From Polyodon spathula (Eukaryota; Chordata; Actinopteri; Acipenseriformes; Polyodontidae), in the NCBI RefSeq assembly GCF_017654505.1, contig NC_054534.1:40344226-40408225 (forward strand): a DNA stretch of 64,000 nucleotides, in the 5' to 3' direction. The notes under the pieces are model-generated. The model was not told the DNA's origin and made no database searches. It saw only the letters and a list, made by a program, of their open reading frames with translations. The translations under genes and the position numbers were made by a program. Positions 54,422-64,000 of this stretch are shown here, in pieces (position 1 is the first letter of the stretch; the number at the start of each line of letters is the position of its first letter).

Positions 54422-55383
54422 TGGATGTTGCCACACTCACTGCGCTGTTACAAGCGCTGGAACAGAGACTGGAGACGGAAGAGAGACAGAGAGAGGAGAG
54501 ATACACGATGCTGATAGAAAGAGTCGGGCTCGGGAACGCGGTACCCGTGATGGTTCCCCCTAAGGCGCGGGCGCAGAAGATGACCGCGGAGGATGACCCC
54601 AAGGTTGGCCAGTATTGCGCAATGGCCAAGGGAGTACTGGGCCAGTCAATTGGGCACCTGCCTGAGCGGGGAGGCTCAGGCAGCCTACCAAGCCATAGAT
54701 GACAAAGAGGCCAGCCAGTACGACCTGGTCAAGCGGGCCATCCTCCAACGCCTCAACATCACAGGGGAAACACACATGATGCGTTTCCGGGAATAGCGGA
54801 GGCCATGGGAGACCCGCCCCAGGGTGGTCGCCCAGAAACTGTGGGACCACATGGTGCACTAGCTGAACCCTGCGCAAAAGACCGGTGCACAGATGGGTGA
54901 GGGAATGGTCCTGGAGCAGTTTTGCCATGTGGTCGGCACAGACACACAGGACTGGGTGCGACGTCACAACCCAGACACTTTGGAGGCCACCGTCAAACTG
55001 GCGGAGGATTTTGAGGACTCCCAGGCTTCTATCAAGAACTACTGACCCCTCTTCCTCCTCTCACCAGCCGAGGAGCAGTGCCTACAGCAGCACCACCACT
55101 AATACCTCTTCCCCTTGGACCCTGACCGGCTAAACCAGCAATCCCTATGGGCCGACCCACCTCCTCACCATGGAGGCAGCGGTTGGCCCCCAGCTGGGGT
55201 AGAAATACTACCCCTGACCCACTGCATTATCAGCAGTGGGACAGACCGGTAACCCCAGTGCCTTCTGCCCCGATTATCTGTTTTAGGTGCCATGAACCTG
55301 GATACATCACTCACCTGTGCCCCTCAGCAATGGAGTGCAACGTGGTGACGTGCAATTTGGCATGTGAGGCAGGTAAGGAATGA
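54421..55383 (+). pseudogene. gag of the Gmr1-like element, frameshifted
   Basis: ATG at 54421 (MDVATLTALLQALEQRLETE). After a frame change near 54600 it reads WPREYWASQLGTCLSGEAQA and YDLVKRAILQRLNITGETH, the block from which the vertebrate SCAN domain is thought to derive. Further on QFCHVVGTDTQDWVRRHNPD and a knuckle CFRCHEPGYITHLC, in which the usual His is Tyr. At least three frame breaks or stops. Confidence 0.78.
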
Positions 55384-55394
55384 TCGAGAGGGGC

Positions 55395-56750
55395 CTTGTA
55401 TTATTGATGTAATGGTTGGTAATGTGAGTACCCAGGCTTTAGTGGACTCAGGGTGTGCACAGACCTTAATTCGACCATAACGCATCTCTCTTAGACGGTG
55501 TGCCGTGGCAGCCACAAGGCAAGGTGGCGATCTCCTATATACACGGAGATACGGTGACATATCCCACCCTAAAAGCATATGTGTCAATAGATCAGACACA
55601 GCGCTACCTCACTGTGGGGGTGGTGGAAAGGCTGCCGCACCCCGTAATTCTGTCCCGCTCGCACGGGTAACCGTGGCAAGCAAAGCAGGGGAAACAATTG
55701 GTGAGATTTTCCCCCTGCAAGCTGACCTGTTTTCTTCCCTTTTTCATCCTAGGAAAACAAAAAAAGAGAGACAGATCGAAAAATGGAAAGGTGCATCTCT
55801 GAAACGAGGCTGGGGGCTGGTGGGGGAGAGCGCGGATGGTATCAAACGTCACTCGAAGGGAGTCGGTACGCAGTGTGACCAAGAGGGCGAGGTTACTGGA
55901 CCCTTCAGGGCAGATGTTACTCCGGCCCCTCTCAATATACCGAACACGTGGGGCTCAAGCGTGGACCTAGTGTGGTACCAGAAAAACGACCCCACACTGG
56001 TGCACACTTGGGGACAGGTCCTGTCTGTTGAAGGTAAGGATGTTGAAGGTGCTGGGGCGCTAGTATATCCGCACTTCATTATCAAGGGGCTATTACTGTA
56101 TAGGGTAAACCCTGCCCCAGGCACAGGACAGCCTGTAACACAATTGATGGTTCCCCCATCGTGTCGGCCCGAGGTCATGAGGCTGGCGCATGACATCCCC
56201 TTTGCAGGACACTTGGGAGCCGACAAGACTCTGTGATCGCCTGGATTTGGTTGGTCATTTGGCACATGACATTCTAAAAACGGCTCAGCACCGGCAACAG
56301 CAGCATTATAATAAAAATGCACGCATTCGGACCTTTCGACCAGGAGATAAGGTAATGCTGTTTTTTTTTTTTTAATACATTGGAATCCAAACTATATGCT
56401 AAATGAAAGGGGCCATATGAGGTGATTCGGGCTATAGGGAAAGTCAATTATGAAATTCAGCAGCCCGACCGCCGCAACGAATGGGAAATTTAACATGTCA
56501 ATTTGTTAAAGCCCTGGCAGTCAAGGCAGGCCTTATTTATAGCCCCAGGTGAGGTAGAGGATGATTTTGGACCCTGTATAGAGGCCCCTAGCTTACAGTC
56601 CATTCCGATGGGGGAACTGTTACTCCCAGATCAGCAGAGAGATCTGCGCAGGTTAATTGAGGAGTTCAGCTATGCTTTTTCTGATGTGCCCGGCAGAACT
56701 AATCTTGTTCAATATGACATTGTATTTCCCCCAGGTATCATGGTTAGAGA
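55395..56750 (+). pseudogene. protease and integrase remnants of the Gmr1-like element
   Basis: Protease: STQALVDSGCAQTLIRP near 55427-55478, with the DSG catalytic motif, then a stop. Integrase: the zinc-binding-type PEVMRLAHDIPFAGHLGADK near 56166-56228 is followed almost at once by the C-terminal HRQQQHYNKNARIRTFRPGD and a GPYEVIRAIGKVNYEIQQPD block. The whole DDE catalytic core between them is absent, so the integrase is dead by internal deletion. Confidence 0.72.
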
Positions 56751-56754
56751 GACC

Positions 56755-58010
56755 CTACCGGATCCCTGAAAGTTGACCTGGTGGCGTTTGCAAAGAGGTA
56801 TGGGCGATGCTCAAGCTTGGGGTGATTGAGTCTTCCAGGAGCGAGTGGTGCAGTCCGATTGTGATAGTGGCCAAAAAGGACGGCACCAACCGCTTCTGTG
56901 TTGATTTCCGTAAGGTAAACGCTATTGCCAAGTTTGATGCATATCCCATGCCTCGGGTCGACGAGCTTCTCGACAGACTGGGAACGGCGAGGTTCATCTC
57001 GACTTTGGACCTGAACAAGGGATACTGGCAGATCCCCTTAACCAACAGATCATGTGAGAAAACTGCATTTTCTACCCCTGATGGTCTGTTTCATTTCACA
57101 GCCATGCCGTTTGGGCTACATAGTGCGCCCTCTGCCTTTCAGAGACTAATGGACCAGGTTTTATGCCCACATCATGAATATGCAGCAGCGTATATTGATG
57201 ATGTGGTGATTTACAGCTCCACCTGGCAAGAGCATTTGGCTAGGATCACAGCCGTCCTGCAGTCTCTTGAGGGTAGCCCGGCTGACAGCCAACTTGGGTA
57301 AATGTGCATTTGCTAAAGATATTTATATTTTATGATTTATTATTGGACATGGGCAGGTGAAACCCGTCACCACCAAAGTCCAGGCTTTGTTGGATGCGGC
57401 GATCCCAAAAACCAAGTCCCAGGTGAGATCTCTCTTGGTGTTAGCCGGTTATTACTGTCGATTCATCCCCGAGTATGCCACCGTGGTCAACCCCCTAGTG
57501 AACCTCACTAAAAAGAGTGCCCCAAATTTAATTAAACGGACAGGAGAGTGTTAGGGGGCCTTTGATACCATTAAGCAACAACTCTGCCAAGCCCTCACCC
57601 TAATCACACCAGATTTTGATAAAGAATTCCTCCTCCACACCAACGCTTCGGATGTTGGTCTGGGGGCGGTCTTGTCCCAGCAGGTCGACAGAGTAGAACA
57701 CCCCATCCTTATATATAAGCAAAAAAATGCTCCCTCGGGGGCGTAACTACTCCGTCATAGAAAACGAATGTCTGGCCATTAAATGGGCCATTCAGACCTT
57801 ACGCTGTTACCTCTTGGGACATTCATTCAATCTTATCAACGACCACGCCCCACTCAGATGGTTAAGCACGATGAAGGATAGCAACGCCCGGATAACTTGG
57901 TGGTATTTGGCGTTGCAACCCTTCATGTATTCCACACACACCATGCAGGGAGAGATCATCAAAATGCGGATTATTTTTCCCGGGAGGAGGATGTAATGGG
58001 CAAGGTAGAT
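56755..58010 (+). pseudogene. reverse transcriptase and RNase H remnant of the Gmr1-like element
   Basis: RT is open from 56807 to 57301: GVIESSRSEWCSPIVIVAKK, FCVDFRKVNAIAKFDAYPMP, STLDLNKGYWQIPL, MPFGLHSAPSAFQRLMDQVL and the catalytic YIDDVVIYSS. After frame breaks the connection GYYCRFIPEYATVVNPLVNL and RNase H (HTNASDVGLGAVLSQQ, then YSVIENECLAIKWAIQTL) follow in other frames to the NADYFSREED end. Confidence 0.85.
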
Positions 58011-58052
58011 TCAGCCGAGTGTACCTTCGACTCCACTCTGAGCGGTGGGATA

Positions 58053-58600
58053 TGTGACAAAGAGCGAATTAATCTGAATCAACAGTCTCCCTCTTGACCT
58101 GTGAGAGCATTCCACAGCAGGAAGTACGTGCCCTGTACTGAATGTGAATAGCAGTTCATTCCAGGGGGAGTCGGAAGCCGGCCATTCAGGAAAGGGACGA
58201 TGTCACGGTACCAGGAGTCATCGCCCTAGTACGGTGGGCGAAGTTTCATTTATGAATTGGAGGAGACGTGATTGAACTAGCTATCGGAGGGGGCGGGGCT
58301 ATGGGTACTTTAGGGGGACTTGACGTTGTGATCGGTTCCTTTTGTTGTGGTTGATCGAGTTGTGATCGGTTCCTTTTGTTGTGGTTGATGGGAGGAAACG
58401 AGGACTGTGTTTTGAGAGACGGAGCTAAGTGGGTAAACCCTTGTTTTTGCGCTGGTGATACCCATTGTTAGGTAGAGACAGCTTCATTATTTCGGAACGG
58501 TGAAAGTGGTTGGAGGAATTAAACCGTGAACTTTGCGTCTGTCCTTGTTTGGAGCACCTGCATCACCCTCTCACTACGCACAGCAAAAAACACATTCACA
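58053..58600 (+). repeat. 3' LTR of the Gmr1-like element
   Basis: 548 bp. Lacks the internal segment present in the 5' LTR (join at 'aagtgggt|aaaccc') and carries a private short tandem duplication 'gatcggttccttttgttgtg' (about 58331 and 58363). Confidence 0.88.
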
Positions 58601-58830
58601 AATACAAACGCAGTACAATCAAGTTTATTTTATACAGCAAAACATATGTATACATACCAAGGTGTCATAGGCAAACACCACACACTAAAGTGTTCATTTA
58701 ACCATTTTTTTCCCCACTGATTGGCGTTTAGGTACCAAACATTATTTGCATGCTGCATAAAGCTCTATTGGCATTATGTTGAGTAATGCGCAGGCGTCAG
58801 CGGTTCATTGCATTTCGTCTGTGTGATTTA

Positions 58831-60155
58831 CAGTGATAATAGAAAGTCTACACACCCTTGAACTTTTTTTTACATTTTGTTGTGTCAGTGCCTCAGAGTT
58901 TTATACATTTAAATGGGGATTTTTTCCATCTTATCTATACACCATACTCCACATTGTTAAGGGGAAAAAGAAAAAAAATATATACTAAAAATACAAAACA
59001 GAAAGATCATAATTGGATAAGTCTCCACCCCCCTGAGTTAATACTTGGTGGAAGCACCTTTGGCAGCAATTACAGCTGTGAGTCTGTTGGGATAGGTCTC
59101 TACCAATTTTGCACTCATAAATTTGGCAATATTTGACCATTCTTTTTTTAAAAACTATTCAAGCTCTGTCAAGTTCCTTGGGGAGCATTGATGGACAGCA
59201 ATCTTCAAGTCATGCCACAAATTCGTAACTGGATTTAGGTCGGGGCTCTGACTGGGCCCCTCAAGGACATTTACCCTTTTCTTCCTTAGCCACTCCAGTG
59301 TAGTTTTGGCAGTTTGCTTTAGGTCTTTGTCATGCTGAAAGGTGAACTTACTTCCCAGTTTCAGCTTTCTTGCAGAGGGCAGCAGGTTTTCCTCAAGGAC
59401 TTATCAGTACTTTGCTCCATTCATTTTCCCTTCTATCCTGACAAGTGCCCCAGTCCCTGCTGATGAGAAACATCCTATTGTTGTCACATGCACACTTTGA
59501 CCAGTCTTGGCCATAAAAGCTTGTAGTTCTTGCAAAGTTGCAATTGGCCTCTTGGTAGCCTCTCTAATCAGTCTCCTTGCTCGGTCATCCAGTTTGGAGG
59601 GATGGCCTGATCTAGGCAGGGTCTTGGTGATGCCATACACCTTCCACTTCTTAATAATCGTCTTGACCATGCTCCAAGGGATATTCAAGGCCTTTGATAT
59701 TTTTTTTTTTCTATCCCCTAATCTGTGCCTTTCAAAAACTTTGTCCTGGAGTTCTTTTTAAAGCGCCTTGGTGCTCATAGTTGAGTCTTTGCTTTGAAAT
59801 GCACTACCCAGCAGAGGGAACCTACAGGAACTGTTGAATTTATCCTGAAGTCATGTGAATCACTACAGTTTAACACAGGTGTAGGACACTTAACTTGGTG
59901 TGTGATTTTGAAGCTGATTGGTTACACCTGAGCTAATTTAGGATTGCTATTACAGGGGGGGTGGACTCTTATCCAACTAAGCTATTTCAGTTTTTATTTT
60001 TAATTAAATTCTAGAATATTTTTTTCACTTGGAAGTCGTGGGGTAGGATGTGTAGATAAATGAAAAAAAAAACTTTTAATGCTTTTTAATTCCAGGCTAT
60101 AAGGCAACAAAAGGTGAACATTTTGAAAGGGGGTGTAGACTTTCTATATGCACTG
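58831..60155 (-). mobile_element. Tc1-like transposon, both ends present, internally deleted
   Basis: The left end cagtgataatagaaagtcta and the reversed right end 'cagtgcatatagaaagtcta' are inverted repeats, and TA lies outside both (58829-58830 and 60156-60157). The transposase is on the minus strand. Same family as 47560-48627. Confidence 0.88.
59150..59800 (-). pseudogene. Tc1-like transposase, internal deletion
   Basis: Minus strand reads [40 protein letters not shown] and [13 protein letters not shown], then jumps directly to [13 protein letters not shown]. Compared with the 47560 copy about 290 bases are missing, including the first catalytic Asp. The C-terminal part up to about 59150 is in other frames. 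Confidence 0.82.
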
Positions 60156-60351
60156 TACTTACATTATTATTAATGTACTTTTTTTAAATGTGACCTTTTG
60201 GTATTATAAATGAGATATACTTTTAAAACCACAACATTTCTCAAAATAATGCAAAATTCGGCATACTTAATACTTTTAGAGATGTTGTGATTCAGTATTT
60301 ACATGCAACAGTTAATTATGGATTGGCTAGAAAATCTGTGGTGGCTGATGA

Positions 60352-60352
<1 letters not shown>

Positions 60353-60405
<53 letters not shown>
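60353..60405. repeat. (ATT)n microsatellite
   Basis: Pure trinucleotide tract, followed by 'aggcgcccttatccagggca', a motif I recall from many ray-finned fish repeats. Confidence 0.9.
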
Positions 60406-60406
<1 letters not shown>

Positions 60407-60479
60407 TGCCTATTTCATAGCAGGCGCCCTTATCCAGGGCAATTTACAGTTGTAAAATTTTACAAAGTATCACATTACA

Positions 60480-61735
60480 GATCAGAGCAGTTATAAAATA
60501 CAGTAAAATCAGTAGAAAATAAGATCAAATTGAAATGAGAAAAATAAAGAATAGAGGAAGTTAAATTTCCTACAAGTCTTTGGCATGGTGCAAACCCAGC
60601 TTTTCTCTATTTTGTTAACATTAAAGTTCCAAATACCAGCAAGGGTGGTTTTCCTGGTATTGCATATATCTTCCAACACAGGCCTTAAAAGAGTGATAGC
60701 TCCTCTGTGCAACTTGAATTCAAAAGTCTTCAAGCCACATTGATTCCAGGTAGCCCATTACCGATTTCAATAAGTGATTACACTCTACTGTGTCAGCATG
60801 GAAATATCGATTGCTAAAATACCCTTATTTAGTTTTTTCTGAAGACTTAAAAAAAAAAAAATCGTACATCACATGCAAACAATCATTTTCTTAAGTGGGC
60901 TACTTTTTAAACAGACAAAAAATGCCTGTGTAGAACTTTTTTTTCTAAAAAGGGTAACTTGGTTATTGTTCATTACATGTGCAATGTTTTGGCCAGATAC
61001 ATGCTATTAGTGACGTGTATGCCGCCTCCGTATTTTAATATAACTGCATTCAGTGTATTAACTTGGGTAGCCACAATGTGCCACCTCTCCAGTTGCCAAC
61101 TACTGCAGGCCCCTTCACATGGAGATTAGGACCATGAGCATTCTGATGCTTTGATTAATATAAATTTGCCATAAGTGATAAATAATTTTGTGAACTGCAA
61201 AATAATTGTTTTTGTCTGCATCTAAAGGATACAAGCTAAATTAAAAAAAAGCACATATTCAAATTGCTCTGTTATCATTTGCCACATTGCACAACAGTGT
61301 AGAGCATTTAAATGCTTAAAGCATGTTACAGTGTTACATCTTCGTTTTTTAATAATGCAGTCCAAATCCCCAAAACGCAATTGGGACTACTCTACCACAA
61401 ACTGGTTTTTCGGGAAGGCCAACAATTGAAACCATCGTTGAAGGCAGTAGCTGGTTTGCCTTTCTGAAAAATAGTTTTTTTTTTTCCGACCTACTGAGTC
61501 TTTTCCAAAATCAGCTGGTTTTGAGAGCAGTGTTGCCAAGTCTCACGAGAAAAAAAAAAAAAAAAAAAAAAAAACGGTACTGACTTTCAAAACAAGTCCA
61601 AAACAAGCCCGACTACTTTCAGGGGGAGGGGAGTCGGGGTGTTTATACAAATTCCTCTCAAAAAATTAAAGCGACGTTTTAAAAATAGAAGCCCAATTCC
61701 GCTTATTATAAGCAGACTTGGCAACTGTGTTTGGG
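60480..61735. other. intergenic, no gene seen
   Basis: AT-rich with a poly(A) run at about 61550-61574. No exon-like frame recognised. Confidence 0.5.
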
Positions 61736-61739
61736 AGTA

Positions 61740-62205
61740 GTGACCACATGCGTAAAGCGTTTTTTTGCTACGCCATCGCTGTTGGAAAGCTGAATTAGAC
61801 GAGCGTGCGCAATGCTGTGCCTCCTCAGAGTAGAAACACGCCGTGGCCTTCCCCTTTCTAGCAACTTCCTTAGAATAGCTACGTCATTTTTCTGCAGGTA
61901 AATAACCTCTGTTAAACAAACCCTTATTTGCGCTTACATATTTATTTAATTGGTTTACAAAACGGCACCGCTTTGATTTGTCGAATATTAGAAAACTGAC
62001 AGTTCTTAATTAACGCTTTGCGTTTTTTTTTTTATTATTATTATTATTATTTTTACCCATGATGCCCGAGAGGAGGTTGTAATAAATGAGGAAGTTGAAG
62101 TGATAAGTTTCGCAGACGGTGAGATCGTAATATCTTTCTTTCCATTACTACTGATTTTGTGAATATCTGACACCAAACGGGGGCATACAAGTACAAATTG
62201 CGAGT
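61740..62205 (+). promoter_or_regulatory. UBQLN1 promoter and 5'UTR region
   Basis: GC content and CpG frequency rise from about 61760 (cgccatcgc, gacgagcgtgcgcaatg, acacgccgtgg). A CRE-like tacgtca lies at 61882-61888 and a possible NRF1-like tgcgcaatg nearby. The region directly precedes the UBQLN1 start codon. Transcription start is not determined. Confidence 0.5.
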
Positions 62206-62325
62206 ATGGCGGAGAATGGGGAGACCCCGGGACCTTTCTCTGATCCAAAAATCATCAAAGTGATAGTGAAAACTCCCAAAGAAAAAGAGGAGTTTGCCGT
62301 TCCTGAAAACAGCACCATCAAGCAG
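62206..62325 (+). CDS. ubqln1: ubiquilin-1, first coding exon (residues 1-40), partial gene
   Basis: Ubiquilins carry ubiquitinated or mislocalised proteins to the proteasome through an N-terminal ubiquitin-like domain and a C-terminal UBA domain. This exon reads [20 protein letters not shown] then [20 protein letters not shown], the low-complexity leader and first strands of the ubiquitin-like domain. Donor 'cag|gtcagt' at 62326. The leader is shorter than in human UBQLN1, closer to other fish forms in my memory. [16 protein letters not shown] fits UBQLN1 better than UBQLN4, and the position next to GKAP1 agrees. The next exon is not found before the window end, so the first intron exceeds 1.67 kb. 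Confidence 0.88.
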
Positions 62326-62577
62326 GTCAGTTTCTTTACTGCTATCCCGAGTCATTAAATAAAGCAGTGTCAGACTTGTCACTGACATTAGTTAAAGGTT
62401 GGCATTTTGCATTTAGAACTGTCACAGTGGGAAAGGAAAGGTAACATGTCGGGATGAGGTGTTATTGAGCATATTGATCAAGTCATCCGGTCTCCCAGTG
62501 CTCGACTAGTAGCTGACTGCTGCTTTGCATTCTGTTGTGTAAGTGCTCCTGTCACAGTACAAATTCTTGAATAAATA

Positions 62578-62578
<1 letters not shown>

Positions 62579-62645
<67 letters not shown>
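62579..62645. repeat. (TA)n microsatellite
   Basis: TA dinucleotides followed by a T run, in UBQLN1 intron 1. Confidence 0.93.
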
Positions 62646-62657
<12 letters not shown>

Positions 62658-63745
62658 TTTATCGACTAGTGAACTACTTTTAACATCCTTTAATTTTTAT
62701 GTCAATTTTGTATGCACTATCTATCAGTCCTCTCTTGCAAGCTGTTACTGCTGTTGAAACTTCACTGATGATGTACCAAATTCGGTCCCGCCTCATAGAC
62801 TGCACTGTCGGGTTTTCCACGTCAGTAAGGGTCCACACCTTGCTGTGTATATTGGATGTTACATCAGACCCACCTACTCTATTTGTGTGATTTATGGTTT
62901 TTAGTAGTACAGCATATAATACCTTTTACATTTTATATTCTAGAACACTGGAAAATACATCGCTATATCTCACTTAACCCCACATGTGAAACCAAAAAGC
63001 TGTAGAACGTGTTAATCTACCAACATACCTCATCAGTATTTTTTGTCCCTTGCAATCATTTATATAAACGATTCTCTTAAATTTGTTCTGGTTTCAAAAA
63101 ACCAACGTTCGGCAAAGTGAAATCAAATTGATGACAAATAATGGGATTTAATTATTTGTTGTAAATGAGTACTATATATTAGAAATAGCACATCTATTGC
63201 TAAGGCAGCTAATTTCAGAATTATGACCATTTACAATTACAATATTTAAATAAACCAATTACGCCTAAAAGGAGAGTAGAATCTGCCCTTTTCAAACGCC
63301 CTGTGCTGAATTCCCCTGTGTGTATGAGATGTGTTTGTTACAGGAATCAGTCTGCTAGCTCTGTAAAGGACACATGCATTACGTGATAAGAGACGACCAC
63401 AAGTACTTTGATTCTTTAAAAAAAAAAAAAAAAAAAAAAATTGTTTCTATCGATTTGTTTTCTTAGGTTCAAGAATGGCAAAAGTCGGATTCAGTAAGAC
63501 AGGAGCTGCTTGTAATTTGAACCAATTTAAAAACTATCAGTGTATCTAATTTAATTGGTAACCTATGAACCCCTTTGTGGACTACACCTTGATCACTGTG
63601 TTCTAAGCTCTTATTACTGGTTTGCAAAATTCAACAATACATTTAACATACAAGCTTGCATTTCTGTTAGAGTATTTTAAGTTAAATCAATGAACTGTAG
63701 CTATTACACAGGCTAAATTCAATATCAGTAAGTTGTCTCTTGTTT

Positions 63746-63750
<5 letters not shown>
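62646..63750. other. UBQLN1 intron 1, no further feature
   Basis: AT-rich, with a poly(A) run at about 63418-63440. No exon recognised. Confidence 0.5.

Positions 63751-63752
<2 letters not shown>

Positions 63753-63784
<32 letters not shown>
63753..63784. repeat. (CA)n microsatellite
   Basis: CA dinucleotides directly before the Tc1-like terminus. Confidence 0.9.
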
Positions 63785-63786
<2 letters not shown>

Positions 63787-64000
63787 AGTCAAAAGTTTGA
63801 GTACACTTGCTGGAAACTAGGTTTTTTTTTCATAATTTCGTATACGTTTCTGTAAATACTTAAATGAAAAGACATGTTACAATATACAAAACATAAGGAG
63901 TATGAAAGCAATGTTCAAGGAAATTGAAATTTGTCTCTCAATCTTGGATTCCTCAAAAAAAGCTTCACAAACACGAGGCATTCGGTTAACAAGTTTCAGC
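63785..64000 (-). mobile_element. Tc1-like element, cut by the window end
   Basis: Begins 'cccagtcaaaagtttgagta', a terminus I know from fish Tc1-like elements, and continues with 'cttggattcctcaaaaaaag' and 'gaggcattcggttaacaagt', which correspond to the 3' part of a transposase read on the minus strand. The copy appears internally shortened. A different family from the other three Tc1 copies. Confidence 0.6.

Larger units (their letters stand above)
53691..58600 (+). mobile_element. Gmr1-like Ty3/gypsy LTR retrotransposon with target duplication
   Basis: Two related LTRs flank an internal region, and the whole unit is bordered by the direct repeat AATAC (53686-53690 and 58601-58605). Ends are TGTGAC (3' LTR; mutated to AGTGAC in the 5' LTR) and TTCACA. 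The internal order is gag with SCAN-like capsid, zinc knuckle, protease (VDSG), integrase parts, reverse transcriptase (YIDD) and RNase H. Integrase before RT is the hallmark of Gmr1-type elements, unlike usual Ty3/gypsy order. Frameshifts, stops and a lost integrase core make it inactive. It lies between GKAP1 and UBQLN1. Confidence 0.88.

Noticed and set aside
55505..56236. A 243-codon open frame in the LTR element as an envelope or novel gene
   Set aside because: It joins out-of-frame protease-integrase linker sequence and ends in the integrase zinc-binding segment; the length is chance after frame decay.

Overview
The window is vertebrate nuclear DNA, almost certainly from a ray-finned fish. 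It is AT-rich, its genes are split into short GT/AG exons, and its introns are packed with fish-type mobile elements (Tc1/mariner, PIF/Harbinger-like, Tx1-clade LINE, a Gmr1-like Ty3/gypsy element) and long simple repeats. Two copies of a tRNA-headed SINE-like repeat (5138-5580 and 16623-16880) resemble what I recall of an abundant sturgeon/paddlefish family, so a non-teleost ray-finned fish such as Acipenseriformes is my best guess. That is recollection, not a search.

Three protein-coding genes lie in a row on the + strand. KIF27 (5826-27093) is complete in coding sequence: 17 coding exons that join in frame to 1416 residues. GKAP1 (33424-52959) is also complete: 11 coding exons, 371 residues, with a 12.4 kb intron. 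UBQLN1 begins at 62206, and only its first coding exon (40 residues) is in the window. The human genes lie in the same order and relative orientation on chromosome 9q21, so this is a conserved block. The genes do not form a pathway: KIF27 is a ciliary kinesin-4, GKAP1 a cGMP-kinase anchoring protein, UBQLN1 a ubiquitin-like shuttle factor.

Layout. 1-5800: upstream of KIF27, with a degenerate LTR, a 2.2 kb element with perfect 17-bp terminal inverted repeats, and a SINE. 5.8-27.1 kb: KIF27; its intron 9 holds a 5.65 kb Harbinger-like element that contains a Tc1 element, a second 1.1 kb inverted-repeat element and a SINE fragment, and its intron 11 holds another TIR element directly followed by a solo LTR. 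27.1-33.4 kb: KIF27 3' end, an unassigned small membrane-protein ORF, a likely GKAP1 promoter near 29.6-30.05 kb, and a TIR element split by a solo LTR. 33.4-53.3 kb: GKAP1; its largest intron holds a 4.2 kb antisense Tx1-clade LINE sitting precisely in a (GA)n tract, a hAT/BED remnant, a Tc1 fragment and a 280-bp palindrome. 53.7-58.6 kb: an LTR retrotransposon with 5-bp target duplication, SCAN-like gag and integrase upstream of reverse transcriptase, much decayed. 58.8-60.2 kb: a third Tc1 copy. 61.7-62.3 kb: UBQLN1 promoter and first exon. A fourth Tc1-like element runs off the right end.

Most notable: the LINE flanked on both sides by TC/GA microsatellite, as expected for microsatellite-targeting Tx1 elements; the Gmr1-like pol order; the stack of nested DNA transposons and foldback elements. 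Every transposon with recognisable coding sequence is visibly broken (frameshifts, stops, lost catalytic residues). All exon boundaries come from reading frame, splice consensus and remembered human protein sequence, without alignment software.
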